NCBI RefSeq assembly: GCF_036324505.1
Contig: NC_086354.1
Coordinates: 25,045,707 to 25,109,706 of the forward strand
DNA from: Eleginops maclovinus
Taxonomy: Eukaryota > Chordata > Actinopteri > Perciformes > Eleginopidae
DNA length: 64,000 nucleotides
Reading direction: 5' to 3'
Below, piece by piece: positions 1 through 11,014 of this stretch. The stretch's first letter is position 1. Each line of letters begins with the position of its first letter. Under the pieces are notes generated by a model. It was given only the letters and a program-made list of their open reading frames with translations. It was not told where the DNA came from and ran no database searches. The position numbers and the translations under genes are program-made.

Positions 1-1170
1 TACTTCAGAAGTGGGACTTAAGTAAACGTAAAGGGATTGAAGCAAGGGTAGGAGGTGGAGAGCCGAGAAAGCAGAGGCAAGACTCACAGGAGACTGGGGT
101 GAGTGTAGGACCCTTTCCAACTCTCCAACCAAACACCACCAGAGGGAAGGAAAGGCTCCACCTGGTTCAAGAGTAAGTTCATGCAGCAGAGGAGACAAGA
201 ACCTGGAAGGTGGTGTCAAGGGCTGAGGTGTGGTTCAGGGGGTTCGCAGTTCGATCTTTGGTCGGAGCCTTCAGTATTGTGGGGCTTTTGGGAGGATGAA
301 GAGAATGGCCATCCGGAGGGTTTCAAGATGGCTTTGGCTCAAAAGTTGGGAGCAATGGAGTCATAAGAGACTATTGATCTAGACACAAGCTAGGGTGATA
401 TACGCACCAGCTGGGTCCCCTGAAGGATGGCGTAAGCCGTGAGGGACTGGAAACACCCGATGATTCCAGGAACATCACTGTATGTAAATACAACTTGTCT
501 TTCTGCAGAGTCCTAAAACCCTGAAATGACTCAGCATTTTTGCACTTCATGTTCCCTCTTTGATTTTTGATTTGATGCCTGAAATAAGGTCTGTGGTTAA
601 CACAAGCGTAAGTGTTCACATTTGTCGGTAAATACCCCGTCACTGGAGAATTTGTAACCTTTTCCTCGTCTTGAAAACGGAAGTTGCAAACAAGTGTCTA
701 AATGACACATCACACCCAACATTAGCCACCTTTAGCTTAGCGGTGGTGACGTGACGTCATGTGACTATTTTATGACCTTGTTACCTTTACTGTTCTTGCC
801 ATTCCCATCACGTGCATGTTCAGGCAAAAATAGATAAATGTGTTTTCATGTCTGAACATAGTTACAGATTATCAGATCTTTCCACCCTCTCTGAAGAGAA
901 ATAATCTCTGCTCTGAAGGACAACAAATCTCTCCTCTTGCTCTGCTTCACTGAATGCACTGAATGAGTTGTTGTTCCTACCTGCATGTCTAACAGTTTTA
1001 ACTGCATTCCAGAAAGGGTAGCTTTGAGTGAGAGGCAGGGTGTGTCATCTGCCGTCTAGAGGAGCAGTTAGAATAGTTCATCTCAAGGCTATAATCAGAC
1101 CTGCAAACTCACAAGATGTGAAATTGTGCTGGCCACTTGCAGATTTCACTCTAATTCCTTCAGAGACATC
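1..1170. other. Intergenic region downstream of ift57
   Basis: No gene recognised. Positions 181-366 can be read as a short open frame, and the surrounding purine-rich sequence looks like a decayed retroelement, but I cannot name a family. A dispersed element with one copy of the 72-bp unit lies at about 555-790 (separate entry). Confidence 0.4.
555..790 (-). repeat. Dispersed element B, single-unit copy
   Basis: Read on the minus strand, 700-760 holds one copy of the unit that is tandemly repeated at 19.5 kb and 47.4 kb (key words 'accaccgctaagctaaag' and 'gctaatgttggg'). It is followed by the same right-hand flank ('gtgttaaccacag') found near 20.09 kb and 55.55 kb. This looks like the unexpanded form of the element. 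Confidence 0.6.
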
Positions 1171-1189
1171 AATTCTAACAGCATTAACA

Positions 1190-1195
1190 TTTATT
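1190..1195 (-). promoter_or_regulatory. Candidate ift57 poly(A) signal AATAAA
   Basis: The plus strand reads TTTATT, so the transcript strand reads AATAAA. It is the first clear hexamer downstream of the 30-bp array. If used, the ift57 3'UTR would be about 0.9 kb and would contain the whole array. It is inferred from the motif alone. Confidence 0.3.
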
Positions 1196-1361
1196 TTATA
1201 TTCATACACACAAGTGATAACAAATGCTATCCATAAACATAGAAAACAGAAATAAATAATGACAATCAGGATGAAGAGTCAAAGGGATTCAATTACACCC
1301 TGACTGTTGTTTAGAAAAATAAAAAAGGGTTTAGAAGGATCCAACATCAGGAGACTTTCAG

Positions 1362-2094
1362 TTCAGAAGGGCCCAGTGTGGAGGTGTGCCTAACAGAAGG
1401 GCCCAGCCTGGAGCTGTACCTAAGAGAAGGGCCATGCGTGGAGCTGTAACTAACAGAAGGGCCCGGCGTGGAGGTGTACCTAACAGAAGGGCCCGGCGTG
1501 GAGCTGTACCTAACAGAAGGGCCCGGCGTGGAAGTGTGCCTAAGAGAAGGGCCCAGTGTGGAGGTGTGCCTAAGAGAAGGGCCCAGCGTGGAGTTGAACC
1601 TAAGAGAAGGGCCCAGCGTGGAGCTGTACCTAAGAGAGGCGCCCAGCGTGGAGGTGTGCCTAACTGAAGGGCCCAGCTTGGAGCTGTACCTAAGAGAGGG
1701 GCCCAGCGTGGAGTTGAACCTAAGAGAAGGGCCCAGCGTGGAGCTGTACCTAAGAGAGAGGCCCAGCGTGGAGGTGTGCCTAACTGAAGGGCCCAGCTTG
1801 GAGCTGTACCTAAGAGAGGGGCCCAGCGTGGAGCTGTACCTAAGAGAAGGGCCCAGTGTAGAGCTGTACCTAACAGAAGGGCCCAGTGTGGAGCTGTACC
1901 TAACAGAAGGGCCCAGTGTGGAGGTGTGCCTAAGAGAGGGGCCCAGCGTGGAGCTGTACCTAAGAGAGGGGCCCAGCGTGGAGCTGTACCTAAGAGAGGG
2001 GCCCAGCGTGGAGCTGTACCTAAGAGAGGGGCCCAGTGTGGAGGTGTGCCTAAGAGAGGGGCCCAGCGTGGAGGTGTGGCTAAGAGAAGGTCCC
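1362..2094. repeat. 30-bp minisatellite, about 24 copies, in the ift57 3'UTR
   Basis: Consensus words are 'gggcccagcgtggagctgta' and 'cctaagagaa', with variants gctgtacc, ggtgtgcc and gttgaacc. The period is 30, a multiple of three, so several frames stay open across the array and give spurious 'LREGPSVE' or 'LLGTAPRWAP' type proteins. On the transcript strand every unit reads roughly CTTCTCTTAG followed by GTACAG or GTTCAA, resembling an acceptor abutting a donor. The last unit carries the ift57 stop codon. Confidence 0.95.
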
Positions 2095-2261
2095 GGAGGC
2101 GGGCTCCGGGAGGTTGGTGGCGTGCATGTCGCGCGTCATGTTGGACTTCTCTTTGAGTTTGGCCTGCAGCAGCGTGTGCTCGACGACGCCGATTCTCACG
2201 TCCATCTGAACAATCTCCTGCTTCAGCTTGGTCAAACTCTGCTTGATCTTCACCACCGGAG
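2080..2261 (-). CDS. ift57: ift57 exon 11 (stop)
   Basis: Acceptor GTCATCCAG; encodes APVVKIKQSLTKLKQEIVQM, then DVRIGVVEHTLLQAKLKEKS, NMTRDMHATNLPEPASGTFS and TAG. The final codons TTC TCT TAG lie inside the terminal minisatellite unit. Confidence 0.95.
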
Positions 2262-5200
2262 CTGGATGACGGAGCAGAACCATGGTGAGTACCACACAGA
2301 CACACACACACACACAGCTCATCTGTTCCAGCTCGATCAGGCTCAGAGATTCAGTCGTCAGCCTCACCTCCGTCAGACATGCTGCTGCCTTTCTCCTCCA
2401 TCTCCTGCTTCACCTTCTCCAGCTCCTCACTGATCTGAAACAGAAACACAGAGAGCTCACAAACCGTCAGTTACGAATGACTCTGCGCATCATGGGAGCT
2501 CATTCCGCCGTCTGTGAGGCTTCAAAGTGACATTTTCCTGCCTATTCTTAAACAGCGATTGTCATGATGCGTTCACTGACCTCTGCCAGGACTCTGGTCC
2601 TCTCAGTAACTCCCCCGCTGGCCTGCTGGTAGCGCTCCTTCGCCTGGTGGAGAACACAGCTTTGTTCAGGTTCAGGTTATTTGTTCACAGAGGATGGATC
2701 AACAGTACACCCCGCCTCCAGGTCATTAAAAATAATCACTGAACAAACGTGAACATAAAAAAATACATCAATACATTTATTTTAAATAAGGCCCTTTAAT
2801 AAATAAATGTATAATAAATAAATAAATGATTTCATTACATAAATATAAAAGGCCCCTCAATAAACACATAAATCAATAAATACATAAATCAATAAATACA
2901 TAAATCAATAAATACATAAATCAATAAATACATAAATCAATAAATACATAAATCAATAAATACATAAATCAATAAATACATAAATCAATAAATACATAAA
3001 GCCCTTTAACAAATAAACAATAATAAACAATAAATAAATAAGGCCACCCAATTCATAAGTAAGTCAGACTAAGTTTCTGCTGTAGATTTAGAACGGACTC
3101 AACAGAAGTACATCAGATGAAGTCAGCAGCTTCCTGCTTCCTCCTTGAACATCAAACATTGATATTTCCCGCAGTCTGTGAAAGCGAGACCGAACCAGAG
3201 CCCGCACCGTGTTTACTTCTTGTGTTTACGGCTCAGTGCATGCGTCGGTGTACCTGGCTGAGTTTGGCCTGGGCGCTGCGGTACTCCTGGATCAGATGCT
3301 CCAGCTGGTTGTTGATGTATTTCTCTCGGCTGCTCACCTTCTCCAGAGTCTTACCGATGTCCTCCTGCAGTCTGTCCAGGTAGCTCTGCACAGGAAGTGG
3401 AGAAGCTGGAGGTTATAAAGGATGCTCAAAAGGGTTGAGATGGTAGATCAGAAATACAAAACATAATTGAGTTAATGTCAGTGAGGATGTGGGGAGGTTT
3501 CATGGAGACAGTGACAGTGTTTACCCTATTCACCGTTACAACATGTAGGAGTTTTACAATCCACATCCACACATTTTCATGGCTCTATTTTCAGATTTAA
3601 GGTAGTGAAACAAAGAGATATCCCACATCTTGAAACACGAATGTGAACCTGGCTTTATCCACATTTTCACACTTCTGTCGGGAAAATGACGCAAATTAGC
3701 ACATATTCAATAAGATAATGCCTCATTTTTCATATTTAAACACACAATTACAGACAACTTGTAATACCAATAATTATGATCTTACCGTCAGTAAGAAACC
3801 TGGGAAGTTTCACGGTGATATCTGTTAGTGAAATATTTGACCTTATTCACCTGTAGTGTCTCATTGAAGGGAGTCATTGAAAGTGGTGTGATGCAATATC
3901 AGGTGTGTGTAGTACAGGTGTCACACAGCAGCAGGTGCAGATTGTCAGAAATGTACATAATGGACAGGAGCTGCAGACAGCCAACAGACAACAGAGCAGC
4001 AGGTCAGTGAACGCACCGTGGCCTCTTTGAGCGAGGACTTGATGCCGTCCCTGTGTTGATGCATCTGCTCCACGTGGATCCTCCAGTCCTGCGCGCACGC
4101 GCACGCGCACACACACACACACACCCACACACACACACAAACACACACACTTATTAGAATCAGAGTTAGAACAGGCTGCTCCTGCATCAGAGATCACCTG
4201 TGGGATGATCTCAGGTGAGTGTACCTTGTTGTCGGTCCTGATGGTGACTTTGAGCTGCGGCAAGACCCTCTCCACCTCCAGGCTCCACTCCGCCGCGTCC
4301 ACCGTGGCCTCCAGGATCTCGTCGGGTTTGGAGGAGGCTTCTGCATCCTGTCAGAGGACAAACACCACCGCCTGCTTCATCAGAACTCACATTCACAGCC
4401 CTGAAGAGGTGCTGGAATGCGCCAGGTGTCTCCAGGTGAACTGACCGTGTGACAGGTGCGTAACTTCAGAGCCTCCAGGTCCATCACGTTCTCCTCCTCG
4501 TCGTCAGGCTCCTCCTGGGAGTAAACACACAAAACACCTTCTTCAGTTTACACCTTCTTCTGACAGAGCTGACGTACCCCTGCACAGACAGAGCGCCTCT
4601 CAGCAGCCCTGGGCGGGTTTTATGCACATTTTTCAAACATAACAAAGAGTTTTGCTCGCTTTCGTGAATCAAAGCGTTTGCAGGAGTGCCGTCAATGTCT
4701 CCTCAAAGCCTCCACTGAGAGTAGATGTCATCGACTGACTGTTGAAGGAGATCCAGAGCCCGATGACTTGGAGGCAAAGTAGTGAAGTACCAACGTTTTC
4801 AGGTAAGTTGGTTTACATTTCTTATGAAAGACGGAGCATACTGTAAAAAATATCCTGCCGGTCAGAGCCTAAAACTATTTCCTCTCCTTTACATCTTGGA
4901 AAAAAAGGGCTGCTTTTAGGCGGTATTTTCTGAGACTGAAGAGCCTCAAGGAATCTTCTGTGTATATATTTTCTCAAAGATGCATTATGATGCACTACAG
5001 GTTTTTGTTTTGTGCAAAAGGTCAAAATTAACTGGCCAAAAAGAAGTGACCTCTCTTGTAGTCCTTGGAAGATAAAAGACTACACTTCCCATGGTGGTCC
5101 CACAGGCTATTTAGAGACACAGATATAGAAACAGCTGTGAGGAGGATGAGACCGTTTATAATCTGACAGAAAGACAACCTAACTGTATTTCATTTGGAGT

Positions 5201-7394
5201 ACTGCCTCTTGTTTAGATTCCTGTAAAGGCCTAATATCTGTGTTAATATAAACTTAAGGTCACACACTGTAAATGTCCGTTTTAAAAAAAAATACTTTGG
5301 AAAACTAGTGAAGGAAGCCACGATAACTTCAGTATTTGGCCACCAGGGGGCGGTATGTGCCAGCCTATGAGGTGACCCTGGTCAGGTGAACAGGGAGTCC
5401 TCTCACTGTCAGCACAGGCAACAATAAGCAAAGTCAAACAGATAAAACCCTGGATTATTTAGCGCTTGTTTCCTGTCATCACAGCCGCCTCTGTCTGCAA
5501 AATATATATATAATAAAATATATTTAGGATGGGGAGTCCCGACGTATGCAGTTATTTAATCAGGGACACCTACGATCATCTCCTCCTCCACTCTGCTGAG
5601 CGTGAGCTCTGCGTCGTCCTCGATCACCGACTCTTCTTCTGTGGTTTCTGTTGGGTAGTTGGGTCTGGAGGGACAGGAAGTGAAAACACATGAGAATCAA
5701 CAGGTGTTATTATAAACAGGAGATCAGTAGAGCGGATCCTGTCGATTAAATAGCTCGATATATCTTGAGTACATCATGTGAATATAACTGTGGAAAGCTC
5801 AAATGATATTGGGTTGATTGTGCATCCTTTCTCAGGAGTAGTGGAACAATTTGAGAATTGTAAGAGGTGTGAGGAGAGGAGAAATGAGTGAGTACCTCCT
5901 GAAGGAGAAGCCCTTCCTCTTCAGAGCCTCCTCGGCCAGGCGGTCCAAAACAAAGCAGACAAACTCGCCTGAGCCGGACTTCAGCTTGGAGGGCGGGAAG
6001 TCCACCTTGACACCCTGATGGAAAAGAGAGGAGGTAAATCAGTGACACAAACTCTCCGAGATCATACAGCACCAACTGTGAAGAGTCAGAGTGGACCGAG
6101 TCTGAGGTCTGGATCAGAAGCACTCTTTCATTCATCTGTTTATTCACTCATCATCTGACAGAGTGTCTGCAAGTTTCATCATGAAAGGTGTGAGAGCTTT
6201 TAATCTGAAAGCTATTCCACAAGAAGAGGCTGAATTATAAAGTGGGAACCAGCTGTCAGAGGAGTGTCCGGCTTATATTAGTTTATTAAAATATGTCATC
6301 AGAACATGCAATGCGGCGAATAAGGATTATTCATTTTTATCCCGGGGTTTCGTAACAGTTGCTCCATTTTTAGGGTGAAATAAAATACAAATATGTATAC
6401 AAGCATAAGAAGTTAATGATAAAATGTGCAATAAATGAAACAAATAAAAATATAATAATATTTATAAAAACATTTAAAGTTTTAAGTAAAATATGGAAAA
6501 AAATAATAATTATATTAATATAAAATAAAAGTTAAAATGTACAAAAAGTTTTTTAAAACAAAATAAAAATATTGATATAAATATCAGAAGTTTAAAGGAG
6601 AGCAATAAAAGATCAAATGAAATAAGGAGGATAACCGTGCATACATAAACACAGTAAGAGGAATGAACCTCTCCCTCCACACAGTGATGGATAGAACCAC
6701 ACAAAGCAGTGCAGCGTGACTCACAAAGGCCCGGAGCTCCGACAGGATGTTGGACACGGTGGCGTTGGGCTCATCGTGCTCCTGCGGCGCCGTGAACGGC
6801 CGGCCCGCCTCGTTGATGAGCCACGCCGCGATGACGGTGAACAGGAAGTACTGCTCGCCCGGGTTCACCGCCAGGTACGGACTGGAGACAAAGTAGTGTC
6901 TGAAACAGAGGGGGGGTTTAACCATCGTCTCTTAGTAACTCTGGATCCCTTTGGGTCGTCTTCAGAGGGGACACTTTGTTACAGCAAAAGTAAAGATAGA
7001 GATAAAGAGCAAATTAATTATTACAACTTACATAAGTAAACATTCGGGTAGAAAAGCAGCAGCAGCTATTCATAAAATAAATCAGGTGTAATAAAACATG
7101 TTATTTATCAAGCGTTTATCAGGTGCTTCAGGACGCTCTACAGAGGTAACAACTAAGATCTAATTAAAGTCGAGCAATAAAACCTCCACAAATAAACAGA
7201 GTTACACGTAGAATGGAGTGTGCCGTTGGTTCTCACCTGGACAGATTTTTCATGTTGTGTTTGGCCAGGATTTCCTCCTCATAGTTGAGCACCTTTAACT
7301 TCTCCAGCAGACCCTCCATCACCACGAAGACCTGATGGACCGCTCCGGGGCCACGGTCCTCTTCCTCCCCTCGTCTTCCTTCATCCGCCATCAT
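2080..7394 (-). CDS. ift57: Intraflagellar transport protein 57 (IFT-B subunit), 11 exons, complete
   Basis: IFT57 (Hippi) is a peripheral subunit of the IFT-B train that moves cargo along the ciliary axoneme. Coding exons: 7237-7394, 6725-6899, 5896-6014, 5574-5664, 4446-4514, 4225-4347, 4017-4088, 3254-3385, 2581-2643, 2368-2434, 2080-2261. All junctions are GT-AG and phases agree, giving 416 codons plus stop; the human protein is about 429. The calponin-homology-like N-terminal half includes HYFVSSPYLAVNPGEQY and PNATVSNILSELRAF. An acidic linker follows at about residues 155-195 and a coiled-coil C-terminal half from about residue 225 (AAEWSLEVERVLPQLKVTIR; IRIGVVEHTLLQAKLKEK with V for I). 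Start chosen at the tandem ATGATG at 7394/7391; the second Met may be used. The ending (ASGTFS) differs from the mammalian AIGFY-type end because the stop lies in a minisatellite unit. Confidence 0.95.
2368..2434 (-). CDS. ift57: ift57 exon 10
   Basis: Acceptor TGTTTCAG; encodes ISEELEKVKQEMEEKGSSMS then DG. Donor GGAG|GTGAGG. Duplicated at 9069-9135. Confidence 0.93.
2581..2643 (-). CDS. ift57: ift57 exon 9
   Basis: Acceptor TCCACCAG; encodes AKERYQQASGGVTERTRVLA then E; 21 codons. Duplicated at 9282-9344. Confidence 0.93.
2857..3001. repeat. 16-bp tandem repeat in ift57 intron 8
   Basis: Unit 'aaatcaataaatacat', about nine copies, AT-rich. The duplicate at about 9560-9650 has fewer copies and more 'aacacat' variants, so the two copies have drifted in repeat number. 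Confidence 0.9.
3254..3385 (-). CDS. ift57: ift57 exon 8
   Basis: Acceptor TGTGCAG; encodes SYLDRLQEDIGKTLEKVSSR and EKYINNQLEHLIQEYRSAQA then KLSQ; coiled coil, 44 codons. Donor CAG|GTACAC. Its 3' part recurs at 9849-9906. Confidence 0.95.
4017..4088 (-). CDS. ift57: ift57 exon 7
   Basis: Encodes DWRIHVEQMHQHRDGIKSSL then KEAT; 24 codons, phase 0, so skipping would keep frame. The acceptor region is an alternating (GT)n/(GCGCGT) tract ending GCGCGCAG with no normal polypyrimidine tract. Donor ACG|GTGCGT. Confidence 0.92.
4092..4153. repeat. CG/CA alternating tract at the ift57 exon 7 acceptor
   Basis: 'gcgcgcacgcgcacgcgcac' runs into (CA)n with single interruptions. It occupies the place of the polypyrimidine tract of exon 7. 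Confidence 0.9.
4225..4347 (-). CDS. ift57: ift57 exon 6
   Basis: Acceptor CTGACAG; encodes DAEASSKPDEILEATVDAAE, then WSLEVERVLPQLKVTIRTDN and K. 41 codons, phase 0. Donor AAG|GTACAC. Confidence 0.95.
4446..4514 (-). CDS. ift57: ift57 exon 5
   Basis: Acceptor CTCCCAG; encodes EEPDDEEENVMDLEALKLRT then CHT. Phase 0 at both ends, 23 codons, acidic linker. Confidence 0.9.
5574..5664 (-). CDS. ift57: ift57 exon 4
   Basis: Acceptor CCTCCAG; encodes PNYPTETTEEESVIEDDAEL to EEEMI. Of two nearby donors, ATC|GTAGGT keeps the frame into exon 5. The alternative four bases on (GTAG|GTGTCC) would break it. Confidence 0.88.
5896..6014 (-). CDS. ift57: ift57 exon 3
   Basis: Acceptor CCATCAG; encodes GVKVDFPPSKLKSGSGEFVC to FSFRR. 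Donor AG|GTACTC. 119 nt. Confidence 0.93.
6725..6899 (-). CDS. ift57: ift57 exon 2
   Basis: Acceptor GTTTCAG; encodes the split Arg then HYFVSSPYLAVNPGEQY to ILSELRAF. Donor TTT|GTGAGT. This is the most conserved stretch of the family. Confidence 0.95.
7237..7394 (-). CDS. ift57: ift57 exon 1 (start)
   Basis: Starts ATGATGGCGGATG and encodes an acidic leader, then VFVVMEGLLEKLKVLNYEEE. Donor CAG|GTGAGA. It carries 52 codons plus 2 nt. Confidence 0.92.
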
Positions 7395-7409
7395 CTGTCT
7401 TTCGTACCA

Positions 7410-8137
7410 AGAGGGGGGAGAAGTACTCAGATCTGGTACTTGAGTAAAAGTAGAAGTACTCAGATCTGGTACTTGAGCAAAAGTAGAAGTACTCAGATCT
7501 GGTACTTGAGTAAAGTAGAAGTACTCAGGTCTGTACTTGAGTAAAGTAGAAGTACTCAGGTCTTGTACTTGAGTAAAGTAGAAGTACTCAGGTCTTGTAC
7601 TTGAGTAAAGTAGAAGTACTCAGGTCTTGTACTTGAGTAAAGTAGAAGTACTCAGGTCTTGTACTTGAGTAAAGTAGAAGTACTCAGGTCTTGTACTTGA
7701 GTAAAGTAGAAGTACTCAGGTCTTGTTCTTGAGTAAAGTAGAAGTACTCAGATCTTGTACTTGAGTAAAAGTAGAAGTACTCAGGTCTTGTACTTGAGTA
7801 AAGTAGAAGTACTCAGATCTTGTTCTTGAGTAAAGTAGAAGTACTCAGATCTTGTACTTGAGTAAAGTAGAAGTACTCAGATCTTGTACTTGAGTAAAGT
7901 AGAAGTACTCAGATCTTGTACTTGAGTAAAGTAGAAGTACTCAGGTCTTGTACTTGAGTTAAAGTAGAAGTACTCAGATCTTGTACTTGAGTAAAGTAGA
8001 AGTACTCAGGTCTTGTACTTGAGTAAAGTAGAAGTACTCAGGTCTTGTACTTGAGTAAAGTAGAAGTACTCAGATCTTGTACTTGAGTAAAGTAGAAGTA
8101 CTCAGGTCTTGTACTTGAGTAAAGTAGAAGTACCAGA
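7410..8137. repeat. 31-32-bp minisatellite abutting the ift57 start
   Basis: About 22 copies of a unit containing 'gtagaagtactcaggtcttg' and 'tacttgagtaaa'. It begins about 20 bp upstream of the ift57 start codon. The words match the interior of the hAT-like MITE sequence that continues at 8137-8430, so the array probably grew inside that element. It occupies the expected 5'UTR/proximal promoter. Confidence 0.93.
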
Positions 8138-8430
8138 GTGTAGGAATACTCTGTCACAGTAAAAGTATTCTAAATGTTCCTCCAGTGAAAGTAGAAAGTA
8201 CTCTCCTCTAAATGTACTTAAAGTAGCGACAGTAAAAGTAGTCATTGTCTGATTGGTCCATTTCAGAATAATATCTCTGATATGTTTTATAATGATTGAT
8301 CATTAAAGTGTTCTCAGAGCTGGTAAAGGTGCAGCTAGTTTGAATTTTAAAGTTAAGTACAAGTACCTCAGAATTGTATATAAGTACAGTACTTACAGTA
8401 CAGTAACTAAATGTACTTAGTTACTTACCT
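8137..8430. mobile_element. hAT-like MITE remnant (teleost 'AGTACTT' family)
   Basis: Carries the family's typical words: 'cagtaaaagta', 'agtactctcctctaaatgta', 'acctcagaattgtata' and a terminal 'aaatgtacttagttactt'. There is no coding capacity. Family membership is from memory of common teleost repeats, without a database match. Confidence 0.6.
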
Positions 8431-8938
8431 CCTCTGTCACCAGCTGCCACTCATAAAACTAACTGCTGAATTAACACAACAAATCCTGTCTTTAAGCTCC
8501 TTTAGCTGGTTAGCATGTGTTAGCTGTTAGCTGTTAGCCGGGTTTGTTTACCTTTTCTCTCTGTTGTCAGGCAACCGATAAACATGTTCCAGACTTAGTC
8601 TCCGGCATGTCGTTTATCACAGTCATCGTCTTCATCCCACTAAATCACATCTTCAGTTAAGAAACTTAACTAAGCTGTTTAAAATCTCCATTTAAATCTT
8701 CTAAACACGACAAGCGTTTTCTGATATAATTTAGATAGTTCAGCGTCAACGGCTTCCGGTGGCCTTCAGAATAAAAGTCTCAGCGGTCGCTTTTCTGTCA
8801 AAGCTTTCAAAATAAAAGCTAATCAACGAGTTTAAAAAGAGGGTCGCTGATCACTTTTATTTTTCTGTCATTGGTCAGAAGAGAGTAGACACTTGTTACA
8901 AATTAATTACTGTACATTTAAATGAATACTGTATAAAT

Positions 8939-8939
<1 letters not shown>
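8430..8939. other. Non-coding region upstream of ift57
   Basis: No gene seen. It holds short 'gctagct'-type repeats near 8510-8540. A word set 'ttcagaataaaagtctc' / 'tttcaaaataaaagc' at 8765-8820 recurs at about 10600 and 11690. An alternative ift57 promoter or 5' exon could lie here, but nothing proves it. Confidence 0.3.
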
Positions 8940-10024
<1,085 letters not shown>

Positions 10025-10142
10025 GTATTATGTACATGAGTGAGTGTTGGCATATCTCTTCCATACATAATGTAGCCTATTTTCAACCTCAACACAGCCT
10101 GGTTACTTACCCAGTGAAGCATGATAAACACAGTCTACATGC

Positions 10143-10251
<109 letters not shown>

Positions 10252-10970
10252 CTGTGAATAATGCATACCCCCCATCCCCGTGGTGCAGCAGGCAGTGAAG
10301 GAGGGGTGTGTTTGTTTAATCTGCAGTCTGCTCCCTGTCTGCTCACAGGTGGAGTTTGCTGTTTGATTGACAGGTCTGCTAACCGCATCTCTGCTTCAGA
10401 TCCATCCTTTGGACCCCTTCAACCCGGTCATTATGGGATGCTTTCCAGTATCAGTCAGAGGCGGGATCTTGTGCCACAGTGAAAGCAGAAGTACCAGACT
10501 GTAGGAATACTCTTTGACAATGGAAATCGTTTCAATAGCTGTTAAAATGATAAGCTTTATTCTATGCACCAGCGTCCCTGGCTTCCGATTTGGCCTTCAG
10601 AATAAAAGTCTTCGGGTTTGCAGCATTGACTGTAGTGTTTGTTTGCAGTGAGGTTTATTGCTAATATGCAATGTATAAAGGTGCACAAATAAACACAGCA
10701 GGAAGAATTTTAACTTGTCAAAAATGAACAAATGTATACATATTTAACAAACTGTTAGAAAATAATGTTTACAATAAATATGAATGAATCCCTTAAAAAC
10801 AAAATGTATTTTTTTAAAGGTTTTAAAAATGCAGAAGGGGTGCAATTTGTGCAGGAACATGCTACTTATTGACCAGGGGGATATGAAAACAATGTCACAG
10901 CATAATGAAGAGCTAAGAATGTGGGAATGAATTAAAGATCTGCATTGAATGTTGAAAATCACTGTCAGGG

Positions 10971-11013
<43 letters not shown>

Positions 11014-11014
11014 G
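10971..11014. repeat. (TTG)n trinucleotide tract
   Basis: About 13-14 repeats of TTG. On the minus strand they read as a run of Gln in an otherwise unremarkable open frame. Confidence 0.97.

Larger units (their letters stand above)
2297..3311. repeat. Parental copy of a ~1-kb duplication (ift57 exons 8-10)
   Basis: From the CA tract in intron 10 to mid-exon 8, this block is almost identical to 8941-9906, exons and introns alike. About 62 bp at roughly 3189-3250 is absent from the other copy, with GTG at both edges of the gap. Confidence 0.95.

Noticed and set aside
1358..2433. Long open frames of 317 and 321 codons on both strands over the 30-bp array
   Set aside because: By-products of a 30-bp period; they overlap real ift57 exon 10-11 sequence in wrong frames.
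5570..5664. Donor GTAG|GTGTCC for ift57 exon 4
   Set aside because: It would shift the frame and put a stop early in exon 5. The donor four bases earlier (GTAGGT) keeps the family sequence.
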